A program made the translations under genes and the position numbers. Shown piece after piece: positions 17,348 through 26,109 of a stretch of DNA of 64,000 bases. Every line of letters starts with the position of its first letter. Positions within the stretch are counted from its first letter, which is position 1. The notes beneath the pieces are model-generated. The model made no database searches. It was not told the origin of the DNA and saw only the letters and a list, made by a program, of their open reading frames with translations. The stretch is from Agarivorans albus (GTDB taxonomy: Bacteria > Pseudomonadota > Gammaproteobacteria > Enterobacterales > Celerinatantimonadaceae): NCBI RefSeq assembly GCF_019670105.1, contig NZ_AP023032.1, forward strand, positions 3,404,972 to 3,468,971, read 5' to 3'.

Positions 17348-19264
17348 TTAGGCTGGTTTTAATGCGTTAACAATAGTAGAGACTTGCTGGCTTACATCGG
17401 ATTCAATTTTAGTGGCTAATTTGTAGGCCGACTCTACTTGCGTTTTCACCGTGCTCATTTTGGAAGTGAAGCTACCTACATGCTCACTTTGTTCACGAAT
17501 ATACTCACTGGCTTGATGTGCCACTTGAGCAGAAGTTTCTGCTTGCTCACGTACCTGATGAGTGGTTTCCATAAGCTTAGAAGAAATAGCCTGCTGATGT
17601 TCACTGGCTTCTTCTATTCCACCAATGTTTGACTCTAGGCTAGTCGAAGACTGTTTTAGCTGATTCAAAATACCGGTTATTTCTTCTAGTGAAGTTTGGG
17701 TGCGCATTGATAGCGTTCTAACTTCATCTGCCACCACGGCAAAACCACGGCCATGTTCACCGGCTCGGGCTGACTCAATAGCAGCATTTAGGGCGAGCAA
17801 GTTAGTTTGTTCGGCAATGCTACGAATAACATCCAAGATTGCACTTACATCAGTTACCGCTTTAACTAAGGTCGCCAGAGATTCTCGCCCTTCGGTGACC
17901 GCGGTACTGGTGCGCTTACTGGCATTCATCACCTGTTCTACATTTTGCTGCGATTCGTTCATCGCGCTCTGGGTAGCGTTGGCATTGTGCTCGACGTCAC
18001 TAGATACCTGATTAAGCTGCTCTGTTAATGAACGCAGTTGTTCCATCAGCAATTGAGATTCAGCTACTTGGTGATCGGTTTGCTCTGAGGTTAAGTACAC
18101 TTCACGTACCTGTTTAGTCACCGAATCGAGTGAATTAGATACCACAGATAGCTGCTTGTTCTTAAGCTCTTCTAAGTCTTCTTGCTTGGCCAATAGCTGG
18201 TTGAAAAAGGTAGCAATTTCGCCAATTTCGGTATTATTTCGGCGTACTTTTAATCGCTCAATGCTGCCGTTCTCAACCAGTGAGGCAAAGCCATTTCGCA
18301 GTTCACGAAGCGGTTTTAATACGGTACTTTGCATCACAACTTGCATTACGATGGCAATTAGCAAAATTAAGCCCGCAACACTGTATAGTGTGATTTTAAC
18401 CGTTTGAGTAACCCCATCTCGTTGCTTAATAACGCCCTGCTCTGCTTGAGATATTTGCTGGGTAAGTAACTCAATGTCGGCCGCTAATGCGCTGCGTAAT
18501 ACCATCCGTTGTTCGATTAAAGCATTAGTCGATTGCAGCTCTCTTGGGTAGCGCTGAGTTAAACTTACTAGCTCGCTCTTTATCTCTTCGGCTAAATCGA
18601 CAGCTTCTTCGGGGTCGCCTAAGGCAAACTCATCAACTTCAACTTCGCTCATCACCCCCAACAATGGTAAAGCATCAATTGATTTTGCATGTTTGTTTAC
18701 CCGCAAAAACGCATCATCGTAAGCAGATTTACTGTTAGCACTAGGGTCTACAAAATAGCGGCTTCGCTGCATCGACAAGTTAACTAAAGCATTAAGAAGT
18801 TCTGTACCTTGTTGAATATAGTCACGAGAACTGGCTGCTTGAGCGCTTAAGCCGTAGTCAACGGTACTGTCTGCCCAACCAAGCATTTCACGCTCTGCAT
18901 TTATCAACAAGCCTTGCTCATTACCGCTGAGTTTGCCCAGCGCTAAATAACGGTCTTGCAAGGCAATATGTAGTTGATTTAGTAGCTCAGCCAAACCTGG
19001 CAAATGCTGCTGATTGGAGCGCTCTACCAGTTCCAGCAGCAAACGCTCAGCTTCACTAAGCTCTAACGCGTTACCGGTATTTAAGTAATTGTTTACCTTA
19101 GCCACCAGCTGGCTATTAAATTGAGATTTGAGAGATTGATAATTTTGTAGCTGCTGATTGGAGCTCGACAACTCAACTAAGGAAAAGTATAAGGCTGCAA
19201 TTAACACCGCACTTACGGCAAATAATGCTATCGCAGATAGTCTAGAGAATCGTGATACTCGCAT
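17348..19264 (-). CDS. Methyl-accepting chemotaxis protein
   Basis: A 638-residue transmembrane chemoreceptor. TM1 is at about residues 10-30 and TM2 near 288-312. Between them lies an all-helical periplasmic sensor of about 255 residues with no recognised ligand signature. A HAMP linker follows ([15 protein letters not shown]), then a long coiled-coil signalling domain. The conserved hairpin tip [19 protein letters not shown] lies near residue 480, and [15 protein letters not shown] continues it. It will contact CheA/CheW. No other chemotaxis gene is nearby. GGAG lies 5 nt before the ATG. Confidence 0.93.
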   Translation of the reverse strand: MRVSRFSRLSAIALFAVSAVLIAALYFSLVELSSSNQQLQNYQSLKSQFNSQLVAKVNNYLNTGNALELSEAERLLLELVERSNQQHLPGLAELLNQLHIALQDRYLALGKLSGNEQGLLINAEREMLGWADSTVDYGLSAQAASSRDYIQQGTELLNALVNLSMQRSRYFVDPSANSKSAYDDAFLRVNKHAKSIDALPLLGVMSEVEVDEFALGDPEEAVDLAEEIKSELVSLTQRYPRELQSTNALIEQRMVLRSALAADIELLTQQISQAEQGVIKQRDGVTQTVKITLYSVAGLILLIAIVMQVVMQSTVLKPLRELRNGFASLVENGSIERLKVRRNNTEIGEIATFFNQLLAKQEDLEELKNKQLSVVSNSLDSVTKQVREVYLTSEQTDHQVAESQLLMEQLRSLTEQLNQVSSDVEHNANATQSAMNESQQNVEQVMNASKRTSTAVTEGRESLATLVKAVTDVSAILDVIRSIAEQTNLLALNAAIESARAGEHGRGFAVVADEVRTLSMRTQTSLEEITGILNQLKQSSTSLESNIGGIEEASEHQQAISSKLMETTHQVREQAETSAQVAHQASEYIREQSEHVGSFTSKMSTVKTQVESAYKLATKIESDVSQQVSTIVNALKPA

Positions 19265-19446
19265 AAAAACTCCATTCGCAGATTGGCTAAAACTAGCTCT
19301 GCGGCAATCCCTAACAGGCCTATTAGGCGCTAATTTGGGCGAAGATTTTATGACTAAAATATGACAATAATATTACATTGATAACTGTGTTAAAAATAGC
19401 AAAGCATTTGATATATAAATGAAAATCAACAATTACAGCAACTTAA

Positions 19447-20340
19447 CTACAATGTTATCGGTATACAAAGCTGTAACTCAAAGCGTTCATTTGGATCCAG
19501 AAATTGACATCGAGAATAGCGCACATAAGCAGGCGTATTACCTAAACGGTAACCACTATTGGGCAGCCATTGCATATAAAATTTATGCAATATTGGTAAC
19601 AAATCCCCATATCCTCCAGCGGCATGTAAGGTTGCATGCATGCCTTCGGGAATCGTTAAGGCACTAACTCCACCTCGACGCACTATTGGGTCGTCTACCG
19701 CTAAACAAGCAACATAGTGACAAAGCGGAGCCGGAACAATATCAGGATTAGAATGATACAAACCTAATAGCTTGTTTACTTGCCACTCCACGCCTTGGCT
19801 ATCAGCCCAAACATGCAGTTTTTCATAGGCTTGGCGAATAGAACGATCGTAGCCTTGGTGCCTCACATAAGCGACTGGTTGGGCAGGCAAGCGCTGCACC
19901 TTAACCTCAGGCATTTGCAGCGCCTTGGCATTTAAGATTCGCTGTTGTAAGTCATCGCTCCAATGCTGCTGGTAATTAGCTTGGCTAAACTTACTGTAAC
20001 CATGGTTTCGCCATTGTGTAGGTGAGCAGGCAAAGTGCTTTTTAAAAGCTTGAGAAAACGACGCCGGTGACAAAAAACCACAACATTGTGATGCTTCTTG
20101 TATGGTGAGGCCGGGTGAAAACATTAATAAATTTGCACAACGCTCCAACCGCGCACGACGAATATACTCATTAACATTTTCGCCGGTCACTTGCTTAAAA
20201 CAACGATGAAAATGATAGGCGGAATACGCAGCTACTTTAGCCAATTGCCTCGCATCTAAGGGCTCGGCGATATGTTGGTGAATGTAGTACAGAGCATCGT
20301 TGATTCGATTTACCCGCACTCCATCTGTGCTTAAAGACAT
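19447..20340 (-). CDS. AraC-family regulator with GyrI-like effector domain
   Basis: A 297-residue regulator. The AraC double helix-turn-helix is N-terminal, at residues about 10-115 (RQLAKVAAYSAYHFHRCFKQVTGENVNEYI; FLSPASFSQAFKKHFACSPTQWR). The C-terminal 150 residues are a GyrI/SOUL-like small-molecule binding domain (VQRLPAQPVAYVRHQGYD...). This order matches the Rob/SoxS-like and TipAS-like multidrug-sensing regulators. It is transcribed divergently from the aminotransferase gene at 20470, with 129 bp between, and may regulate it. Confidence 0.9.
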   Translation of the reverse strand: MSLSTDGVRVNRINDALYYIHQHIAEPLDARQLAKVAAYSAYHFHRCFKQVTGENVNEYIRRARLERCANLLMFSPGLTIQEASQCCGFLSPASFSQAFKKHFACSPTQWRNHGYSKFSQANYQQHWSDDLQQRILNAKALQMPEVKVQRLPAQPVAYVRHQGYDRSIRQAYEKLHVWADSQGVEWQVNKLLGLYHSNPDIVPAPLCHYVACLAVDDPIVRRGGVSALTIPEGMHATLHAAGGYGDLLPILHKFYMQWLPNSGYRLGNTPAYVRYSRCQFLDPNERFELQLCIPITL

Positions 20341-20469
20341 TCGATACCTTAAAGATCCACCGTCAGTTCCTCAAAATAGCACATATGGACAAGTCATTAC
20401 ACATAAACGCTAAAGCATTGCCACAGCAGTTTCTGCAATGATAGTCAGCAGTTTTTACTAAGTAGGTAA

Positions 20470-21636
20470 ATGGCCATGTTAGCGGTGAGCAAACGAGTTA
20501 AACAAACTAAACCATCATATATACGCAACATTTTAAAGGTGACTCAGCAAGCTGATATGCTCTCTCTTGCCGGCGGTTTACCCGATGCAGAATTGTTTCC
20601 GCTAGATATTTTAACGCAGGCAGCTGATGAGTTGGCTCAATCACCTAGCATCTTTCAATATGGTGCTACCGAAGGCTTAACTGAGCTTCGCCAATGGCTA
20701 CTTGAAGAAAATGGCGCCGCAGAGGACGTATTAATTACCACAGGCTCACAACAAGCCTTGGATTTAATCGCTCGTAGTTACTTAAACCCAGGGGATAAAG
20801 TATTGTGTGAAGCCCCCAGCTATTTAGGCGCCTTGCAGGTTTTTGATTTAGCGGAAGCCGAGATACATACCGTGATAGCCGAAGCTGACGGCCCCAATTT
20901 AGCCCAGCTAGAGCAACAGTTGGCTAACTATAAAATAAAGCTTTTTTATGCTGTGCCAGATTTTCAAAACCCTAGCGGCCACTGTTGGAGCCTTAGCAAA
21001 CGAAAGGCCGTTGCTAGCCTACTAGCTAAATATAACGTCGCACTTATAGAAGATGCTCCTTACCGCCAACTTCGCTACCAAGGTGAGCCACTTCCCACGG
21101 TAAGCAAGCTATCTAGTTATGCAGCATTTCACCTCGGCTCTTTTTCAAAAATAGCCACACCAGGTATGCGCGTAGGCTATGTAAGAGCCAAACAAGCATT
21201 GCTAGCACCGCTAATAAAAGTGAAACAAGCAAGCGATTTACATTCCGCTCAGCCCATGCAATTGATGCTATTAGCCACGGTTCGCCACCCTTCTTTTACT
21301 GAGCACTTAGATAAGTTGACCAACACTTACCGAACTCGGCGCGACTACCTAGCAGAGCTTTTGCAGCAGCAACTTAGCGATAAACTAGAATTTAATGTCC
21401 CTCAAGGAGGCATGTTTATCTGGGCAAGGCTCCCCCACCACAATGCAATGTCTTTAGCAGAGGCTGCATTAAGACAAAAGGTAGCAATAGTGCCGGGTGA
21501 TGAGTTTTGGCCAAGCAATCATACACCAGACTACCAAGCAATTAGACTAAACTTCACTGCCTTAACAGAGCCTCAGCTGGAGCAGGCAGTAAGCCGCTTA
21601 AAAAAGGCGCTGCTGCAATGTTCGCCTATGAAATAG
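20470..21636 (+). CDS. PLP-dependent aminotransferase (2-aminoadipate/MocR-like catalytic type)
   Basis: A 388-residue fold-type-I aminotransferase. It starts with the SLAGGLPDAELFP motif shared by aminoadipate/aromatic transaminases and MocR catalytic domains, but no GntR helix-turn-helix is fused. PLP contacts are TTGSQQALDLI, PDFQNPSGHCW, EDAPYRQLRY and the Schiff-base Lys in LGSFSKIATPGMRVGY. The amino donor is not predictable. The divergent AraC-type gene is a candidate regulator. Confidence 0.88.
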   Translation: MAMLAVSKRVKQTKPSYIRNILKVTQQADMLSLAGGLPDAELFPLDILTQAADELAQSPSIFQYGATEGLTELRQWLLEENGAAEDVLITTGSQQALDLIARSYLNPGDKVLCEAPSYLGALQVFDLAEAEIHTVIAEADGPNLAQLEQQLANYKIKLFYAVPDFQNPSGHCWSLSKRKAVASLLAKYNVALIEDAPYRQLRYQGEPLPTVSKLSSYAAFHLGSFSKIATPGMRVGYVRAKQALLAPLIKVKQASDLHSAQPMQLMLLATVRHPSFTEHLDKLTNTYRTRRDYLAELLQQQLSDKLEFNVPQGGMFIWARLPHHNAMSLAEAALRQKVAIVPGDEFWPSNHTPDYQAIRLNFTALTEPQLEQAVSRLKKALLQCSPMK

Positions 21637-21643
21637 AACGTCT

Positions 21644-23389
21644 TTATTTCGCTTCAACCAACATCGACTCTTCACTAATGTGAGTGTCGATATAGCGGGC
21701 TTTTTTCTTTTCTTTTAGCTGATGTAAATCAACTAATACCAAACCATCAATACACTGGTTGAATTCTGGATCGACATTGAAATCGATGAACTGAACCCCA
21801 CCGGCGTGACATAACTCGGTATATTGCTTATACAGCGTTGGCACTGCGGTCCCCATTGCTGCCAATGCACTTTTTAGCTGGGCAAAATCAGCTTTATAAT
21901 CATCACCGCTGAAAGACATATGAATACTGTTTTTTAGTTGCTTGGCCAGCTGGTAAGGCTGACGCGAGCGCGCATAACTTTTGTTCGAAGGAAAGTAGGT
22001 TTGATAAAAATGAATCAGTAAGTCTCTGCCAGCCTCTGGCATTGCGGCGCTAATGCTCACTGGGCCGAACAAGTATCGGTAGTGAGGATTGCGCGCCAAA
22101 AATGCGCCAATACCCAGCCACAGGTAGTCTAAGCTGCGTTTGCCCCAATATTTGGGTTGCACAAAGCTGCGCCCTAACTCAATACCCGAAGCTAAAAAGT
22201 CACAGTTTTTCTCATCGTATTCGAATAGTGATTGGCTATATAGTGCGCCAATTCCCTTATCTTCGATTAAGCGTTTAGTATCGGCAAAACGATAAGCTCC
22301 GGCAATTTCAAGTTGCTCTGCGTCCCACAATATAAGATGCATATAGTTTGCATCGTATTTGTCGGTATCGGTGCGTCGACCGGTGCCTTCACCTACAGCG
22401 CGAAAAGCTAGCTCTCGGAGGCGACCAAGTTCAGATAAAACTAAAGGTTGGGAGTTTCCATAACAGATGCAAATCTGCTTTCCATCTGGCGTCTCGCCTA
22501 TTTTCTCTAATTGCTTAATCGCCTTTTTTAAAGCAAGGCGCTGCTCTGGATGAGCAATCGCAGCCTCTGTTTGGAACAGGCCTTTTTTGTTACTGCCAAT
22601 ACGATAAAGGTGCTTTTTGATTAACTGAGCTTGAGTGGAACGGTCTAGACCACTTAAACCAAAACTCTTTACTGGGATCTGCTCACCCACCACCATCGAG
22701 AACACTTTGTTTCGATGAAAGAACAGCTCTTTTACCAATAACAAAGTAGATAAAGGTCTATATACAAAAGAGCAAAAGTAAAACAACTTGCTGTTTTTAG
22801 CCTTTACGCAAATAGGCAATAAGGGAGTGTTGGTTTTTTTGGCAATGCTCACAAAACCCTTGGTCCACTTTCCATCTTTTACCTTAACGCCCTTTAAACG
22901 AGAGACCTCACCGGCAGGAAAAATAATCACCGCCCCTTCTTCATCTAATAACGCTTTAATGGCATTAAGCTGCTTACGCTGGCTATTGCCGCGCATGTTG
23001 TCTACTGGCAGTAATAAATCGTCAAGTGGCTTAATGGCGGAGAGAATTTCATTAGCAACAATTTTAACGTCTTTACGTACCTGACTAACCAAGTGCAGCA
23101 AAGCAAGGCCATCTATCGAACCTATTGGGTGGTTAGCTACAATAATCACTCGTCCTTCGCTAGGAATGCGCTCTCGCTCATTCTGACTAACGCGATAACT
23201 AACATTAAGCTCGGTGAATACTTGGTCGATAAAAGCCACCCCTTTTAAGTGAGGGTGCTTTTCGCCAAAGGCTTGGAACTCGTCTTCAAACAACACTTTA
23301 GAAAAAAACCATTTCGCCAAGGAATAACGACGCGGATGCTGTGCTAGGCTGGGGTAATGTTGATTGAGTACCTGCTGTGCTGAAATCAT
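21644..23389 (-). CDS. olsF: Bifunctional ornithine lipid synthase OlsF
   Basis: A 581-residue fusion enzyme. The N-terminal half (about 60-260) is a PlsC-like acyltransferase with VIIVANHPIGSIDG and VIIFPAGEVSR. The C-terminal half (about 290-540) is a GNAT/OlsB-like N-acyltransferase (LASGIELGRSFVQPKYWG...LFGPVSIS). The same arrangement defines OlsF of Serratia, which makes ornithine lipid from ornithine in two acylation steps. Ornithine lipids replace phospholipids in the outer membrane, often under phosphate limitation. An 18-bp palindrome lies 62-80 bp upstream of the start. I am fairly sure of the domains; the substrate follows from the family. Confidence 0.87.
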   Translation of the reverse strand: MISAQQVLNQHYPSLAQHPRRYSLAKWFFSKVLFEDEFQAFGEKHPHLKGVAFIDQVFTELNVSYRVSQNERERIPSEGRVIIVANHPIGSIDGLALLHLVSQVRKDVKIVANEILSAIKPLDDLLLPVDNMRGNSQRKQLNAIKALLDEEGAVIIFPAGEVSRLKGVKVKDGKWTKGFVSIAKKTNTPLLPICVKAKNSKLFYFCSFVYRPLSTLLLVKELFFHRNKVFSMVVGEQIPVKSFGLSGLDRSTQAQLIKKHLYRIGSNKKGLFQTEAAIAHPEQRLALKKAIKQLEKIGETPDGKQICICYGNSQPLVLSELGRLRELAFRAVGEGTGRRTDTDKYDANYMHLILWDAEQLEIAGAYRFADTKRLIEDKGIGALYSQSLFEYDEKNCDFLASGIELGRSFVQPKYWGKRSLDYLWLGIGAFLARNPHYRYLFGPVSISAAMPEAGRDLLIHFYQTYFPSNKSYARSRQPYQLAKQLKNSIHMSFSGDDYKADFAQLKSALAAMGTAVPTLYKQYTELCHAGGVQFIDFNVDPEFNQCIDGLVLVDLHQLKEKKKARYIDTHISEESMLVEAK

Positions 23390-23451
23390 TGCTCTCTCCC
23401 TGTATTCGCCGTTAGGCTAGAAGCAGAAGATGACAAAGAAGCAACAATTTT

Positions 23452-23469
23452 GTGTCAGTTGCATGACAC
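23452..23469. promoter_or_regulatory. 18-bp palindrome between olsF and the gene at 23510
   Basis: GTGTCA-GTTGCA-TGACAC is a perfect 6-6-6 inverted repeat in the divergent promoter region of olsF and the small gene at 23510, and could be an operator for either. The regulator is unknown. Confidence 0.5.
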
Positions 23470-23509
23470 TCCCACACTTAGAAAGTGGATAAATAACAAG
23501 GACTGTTAA

Positions 23510-23956
23510 GTGCAATTAGGTAGCGAAAATCCGCAAATCGTACTCTATCTCAATACTCAAGTTCCCTCTCTGCCAATTAGTTATCAAGATCTAAAGGGTG
23601 CTGAACTAAGCCAGGCAATTCTAGAAAACAACAATAATAATTGGCGTAAAGTGCTAACTATCTTTGCCAAGCTTTGTGCACCTGATGAAGATTGGCGAAG
23701 TTATTTGCATCAAGATTTACTGCTTAAACAGCAAATTAATTTTAAGCAGGTTTTAGTCAAATCTGCGCAAATACACGTTGTGGCGGGAAAAGCTAACTGG
23801 CAACGATTTGACACGGCAGTTGTAGAAAAAAGTGCCATAAATCAAAAAAAATGGATTTATTTAAGGCCAAATATTTTGTTTACCCCTTACCCAGACTACC
23901 GACAATTCCCTAATAGCATGATTAGCGAATGTAGGGTGCATCTTCATCAAAGTTAA
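23510..23956 (+). CDS. Conserved-looking hypothetical protein
   Basis: A 148-residue soluble protein with a GTG start. I do not recognise its family with confidence. No signal peptide, membrane segment or catalytic motif is evident. The C-terminal segment WIYLRPNILFTPYPDYRQFPN is Pro/Tyr-rich and looks conserved in type. It is divergent from olsF, sharing a palindromic control region, and stands alone. Base composition and codon use look like the neighbours, which supports a real gene. Confidence 0.6.
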   Translation: MQLGSENPQIVLYLNTQVPSLPISYQDLKGAELSQAILENNNNNWRKVLTIFAKLCAPDEDWRSYLHQDLLLKQQINFKQVLVKSAQIHVVAGKANWQRFDTAVVEKSAINQKKWIYLRPNILFTPYPDYRQFPNSMISECRVHLHQS

Positions 23957-24088
23957 ATAAAAATTTAGCTAGTCAACTGAATTATAATAAGTTTATTTTT
24001 TGAGCAGCGATATTAGAACTAAAACTAAGAGTCAATTGATAAATCCAACAAAAACAAAGCCATAGCTGATTATTACGTCCTTAGCTAG

Positions 24089-24104
24089 CTGTTAGGTTTA
24101 ACAG
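24089..24104. promoter_or_regulatory. lux-box-like LuxR binding site upstream of luxI
   Basis: CTGT-TAGGTTTA-ACAG has the 16-bp core geometry of classical lux boxes, with flanking TT on the right. Its centre is 67.5 bp before the luxI ATG. It abuts a possible -35 (TTTAAA at 24105) with a -10-like TGTACT at 24128, which would place the box near -43, the usual position for LuxR activation. Confidence 0.7.
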
Positions 24105-24112
24105 TTTAAAAA

Positions 24113-24124
24113 CAGTGCGCACTG
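24113..24124. promoter_or_regulatory. 12-bp palindrome inside the luxI promoter
   Basis: CAGTGCGCACTG is a perfect palindrome lying between the predicted -35 and -10 elements of luxI, where a bound protein would block transcription. The binding protein is unknown. Confidence 0.5.
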
Positions 24125-24163
24125 GATTGTACTCATAGCATCATCACTAAGGGAGAGATGCTA

Positions 24164-24715
24164 ATGGACTTTGTTAACGGCGTTGCAGAACAACTTTCAC
24201 CAACTACATTTCAACACCTAAACAACTACCGTCATCAAGTGTTTGTAGAAATGCTTGGCTGGGAACTCGATACCCCTGATGGCATAGAGCAAGACCAATT
24301 TGATCGCGATGACACCGTTTATGTTATCGCTAAAAACGAACAAGACCATATTAGCGGTTGCGCTCGTTTATTGCCGACCACCAAACCCTACCTACTGGAA
24401 GAAGTATTTCCAGAGTTATTGAATGGCCTTCCCTGCCCCAAGCAACACGACGTTTGGGAACTTTCGCGCTTTGCTGCAGTAGACTTTGATAATCATAATC
24501 AAGCGCCAACTCAACTCATGTCGAGTGAAGCTTTAGCCTTGCTCACCGCCTCAATCGAGTGCGCCAAAAAACAAGGTGCTAAGCGCTTAATCTCAGTCTC
24601 TCCGCTAGGTATAGAGCGAATGTTACGCAATGCAGGTTTTCGCTACCACCGTGCCGGCCCACCTAAAATTGTGAATGGCTACGCACTGTTTGCCTGCTAC
24701 ATAGATATTGCTTAA
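24164..24715 (+). CDS. luxI: Acyl-homoserine-lactone synthase, LuxI family
   Basis: Makes an N-acyl-homoserine lactone signal from S-adenosylmethionine and an acyl carrier or CoA. The invariant LuxI residues are visible: R and F in YRHQVFVEMLGW, W, E and D in GIEQDQFDRDD, R in SGCARLLPT, and E and R in VWELSRFAAVD. The ATG at 24164, giving 183 residues, has GGAG 8 nt upstream; the ATG at 24158 overlaps that site and is unlikely. The acyl chain cannot be predicted. Its stop overlaps the stop of the opposite-strand RsaM-like gene by 4 bp. A lux-box-like element precedes it, implying positive feedback. Confidence 0.93.
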   Translation: MDFVNGVAEQLSPTTFQHLNNYRHQVFVEMLGWELDTPDGIEQDQFDRDDTVYVIAKNEQDHISGCARLLPTTKPYLLEEVFPELLNGLPCPKQHDVWELSRFAAVDFDNHNQAPTQLMSSEALALLTASIECAKKQGAKRLISVSPLGIERMLRNAGFRYHRAGPPKIVNGYALFACYIDIA

Positions 24716-25158
24716 CTCATTACCATTGGCGACTCGCGGTAGCGATTTTTTATCGCTTCCGCCGTTGTTGCTTGCCAAGCCATCGCTTCAATAGCCTCTA
24801 GCAACAACTCATCATTGCGACGCGGGCTCACATCAAAGCCCTCTTCTTGCAACTGAATATTACTGCGTGGTAGGCCTTTTACTCGACATTGCATCCGGCC
24901 GTTATGCCATTGCCAATGCCAGTCCCACCCTAGGGTGATAGCGCACACATTTTCAAATAGCCATTCGGTATAGCCACTGAAAATAGCCTGTTCACTATTA
25001 AATTCTTCACTACTAATATTGTCTAAGCCAGAAATAATATGGCTAAAAGCGAGCACATTAAGCTGCTCAATTGACAACCTCACCAAACCATCACTGCAGG
25101 GAACAACCTGATAGCGATGTGATTCGATTACATTCTGTACACTTGCCTGTGTTTTCAT
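24712..25158 (-). CDS. rsaM: RsaM-family quorum-sensing modulator
   Basis: A 148-residue soluble protein between luxI and luxR on the opposite strand. I assign it to the RsaM family (DUF4902; RsaM/CepM/TofM of Pseudomonas and Burkholderia) because the family hallmarks occur in order: SGYTEW near residue 60, ITLGWDW near 75, GLPRSNIQL near 95 and AMAWQ near 128. In those species RsaM proteins fine-tune AHL production and have no known DNA-binding motif. The location between luxI and luxR is the same. The upstream sequence is AT-rich with no clear Shine-Dalgarno, and a lux-box-like site lies about 71 bp upstream. The family call rests on remembered motifs, not on a search. Confidence 0.78.
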   Translation of the reverse strand: MKTQASVQNVIESHRYQVVPCSDGLVRLSIEQLNVLAFSHIISGLDNISSEEFNSEQAIFSGYTEWLFENVCAITLGWDWHWQWHNGRMQCRVKGLPRSNIQLQEEGFDVSPRRNDELLLEAIEAMAWQATTAEAIKNRYRESPMVMS

Positions 25159-25221
25159 AATTTTATTTTTTAATTATTTGAGCTTCCCCTCAATGAAAGC
25201 ATTGTGAGGTCTAAGCATCAA

Positions 25222-25237
25222 TTGTCAACATTAACAG
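25222..25237. promoter_or_regulatory. lux-box-like site shared by rsaM and luxR
   Basis: TTGT-CAACATTA-ACAG, extended to 7-bp arms at 25219-25225 and 25234-25240 with one mismatch. It is 71.5 bp from the rsaM start, matching the luxI arrangement, and coincides with the -35 of the predicted luxR promoter. Confidence 0.65.
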
Positions 25238-25249
25238 TTGCGTTATACT
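25222..25249 (+). promoter_or_regulatory. Sigma-70 promoter for luxR
   Basis: TTGTCA (25222-25227), 16-bp spacer, TATACT (25244-25249). The -35 lies within the lux-box-like palindrome, so bound LuxR would be expected to repress its own gene. Confidence 0.55.
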
Positions 25250-25313
25250 GGTAATTCTACGGGAAAAATGATTATGCGCAGTATTTGCATAACTAGGAGA
25301 AGATAAAGCTGTC

Positions 25314-26018
25314 ATGGAAGCTTGGTTAGAAGAACAGTTCTGTTTGTTGGAAACCCAAGGCTCTAGTGAGGCCTTTTTCCAAGAATTATCTAAAATCACC
25401 AACGCTTTAGGGTTTGACTTTTGTGCTTATGGCTTGCGAGTTCCTTATCCCTTGTCTGCTCCTCGCACCGAAATGCTTAATAACTACCCCACCATTTGGC
25501 AACATACCTACCAAGAGAAAAACTACTTGGCGGTTGATCCTACGGTGCACCATGGGATGACGTCCCAACTTCCGATTGTTTGGAGTGACCAAGTGTTCTC
25601 CCAAACGCCAGAGCTAATGGAAGACGCTCGCGCCTTTGGCCTTGAGTATGGCTGGGCGCAATCGTCTCGCCAAGCGAATGGCACAGTAGGCATGCTAACC
25701 CTAGCCCGCTCTTCAGAAATGCTAACGCCAGCCGAGCTAGTGCGTTATCGCTATCAATTACTGTGGTTAACCCAAGTAACTCACCACGGTCTTGCATCTC
25801 GAATAACCGAAGAAAAGCTTGAGATGCCAGAATTAAGTTTACGAGAGCTAGAAATGTTGAAATGGACAGCCGATGGCAAAACTGCCGATGAAATAGCTAC
25901 CATTCTCAATATCACTGCGCGTACAGTAAACTTTCACATCAGCCAGGCGATGCGTAAGTTGGACGTGGTTAATAAAACTGCCGCTACGGTTAAAGCCGCA
26001 CTTATGGGGCTAATCTAA
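25314..26018 (+). CDS. luxR: LuxR-family AHL-responsive transcription factor
   Basis: A 234-residue receptor. The N-terminal autoinducer-binding domain keeps the residues that contact the lactone: W and Y in TIWQHTYQEKNYLAVDP, D-P, W in PIVWSD and G in FGLEYGW. The C-terminal LuxR helix-turn-helix (LSLRELEMLKWTADGKTADEIATILNI, then TARTVNFHISQAMRKL) has the conserved E, L and G. It closely resembles receptors that work with RsaM in Burkholderia. AGGAGA lies 13 nt before the ATG, rather far. It forms a complete quorum circuit with luxI and rsaM. Confidence 0.94.
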   Translation: MEAWLEEQFCLLETQGSSEAFFQELSKITNALGFDFCAYGLRVPYPLSAPRTEMLNNYPTIWQHTYQEKNYLAVDPTVHHGMTSQLPIVWSDQVFSQTPELMEDARAFGLEYGWAQSSRQANGTVGMLTLARSSEMLTPAELVRYRYQLLWLTQVTHHGLASRITEEKLEMPELSLRELEMLKWTADGKTADEIATILNITARTVNFHISQAMRKLDVVNKTAATVKAALMGLI

Positions 26019-26109
26019 GCTCCAAAAAAAGCAGCTCAAACGTTAGAAATCAAAGTCTCAAGGCTAATATGCACTATAATCTAGCTGTCTCTCACCAGCC
26101 TTAACTAGC

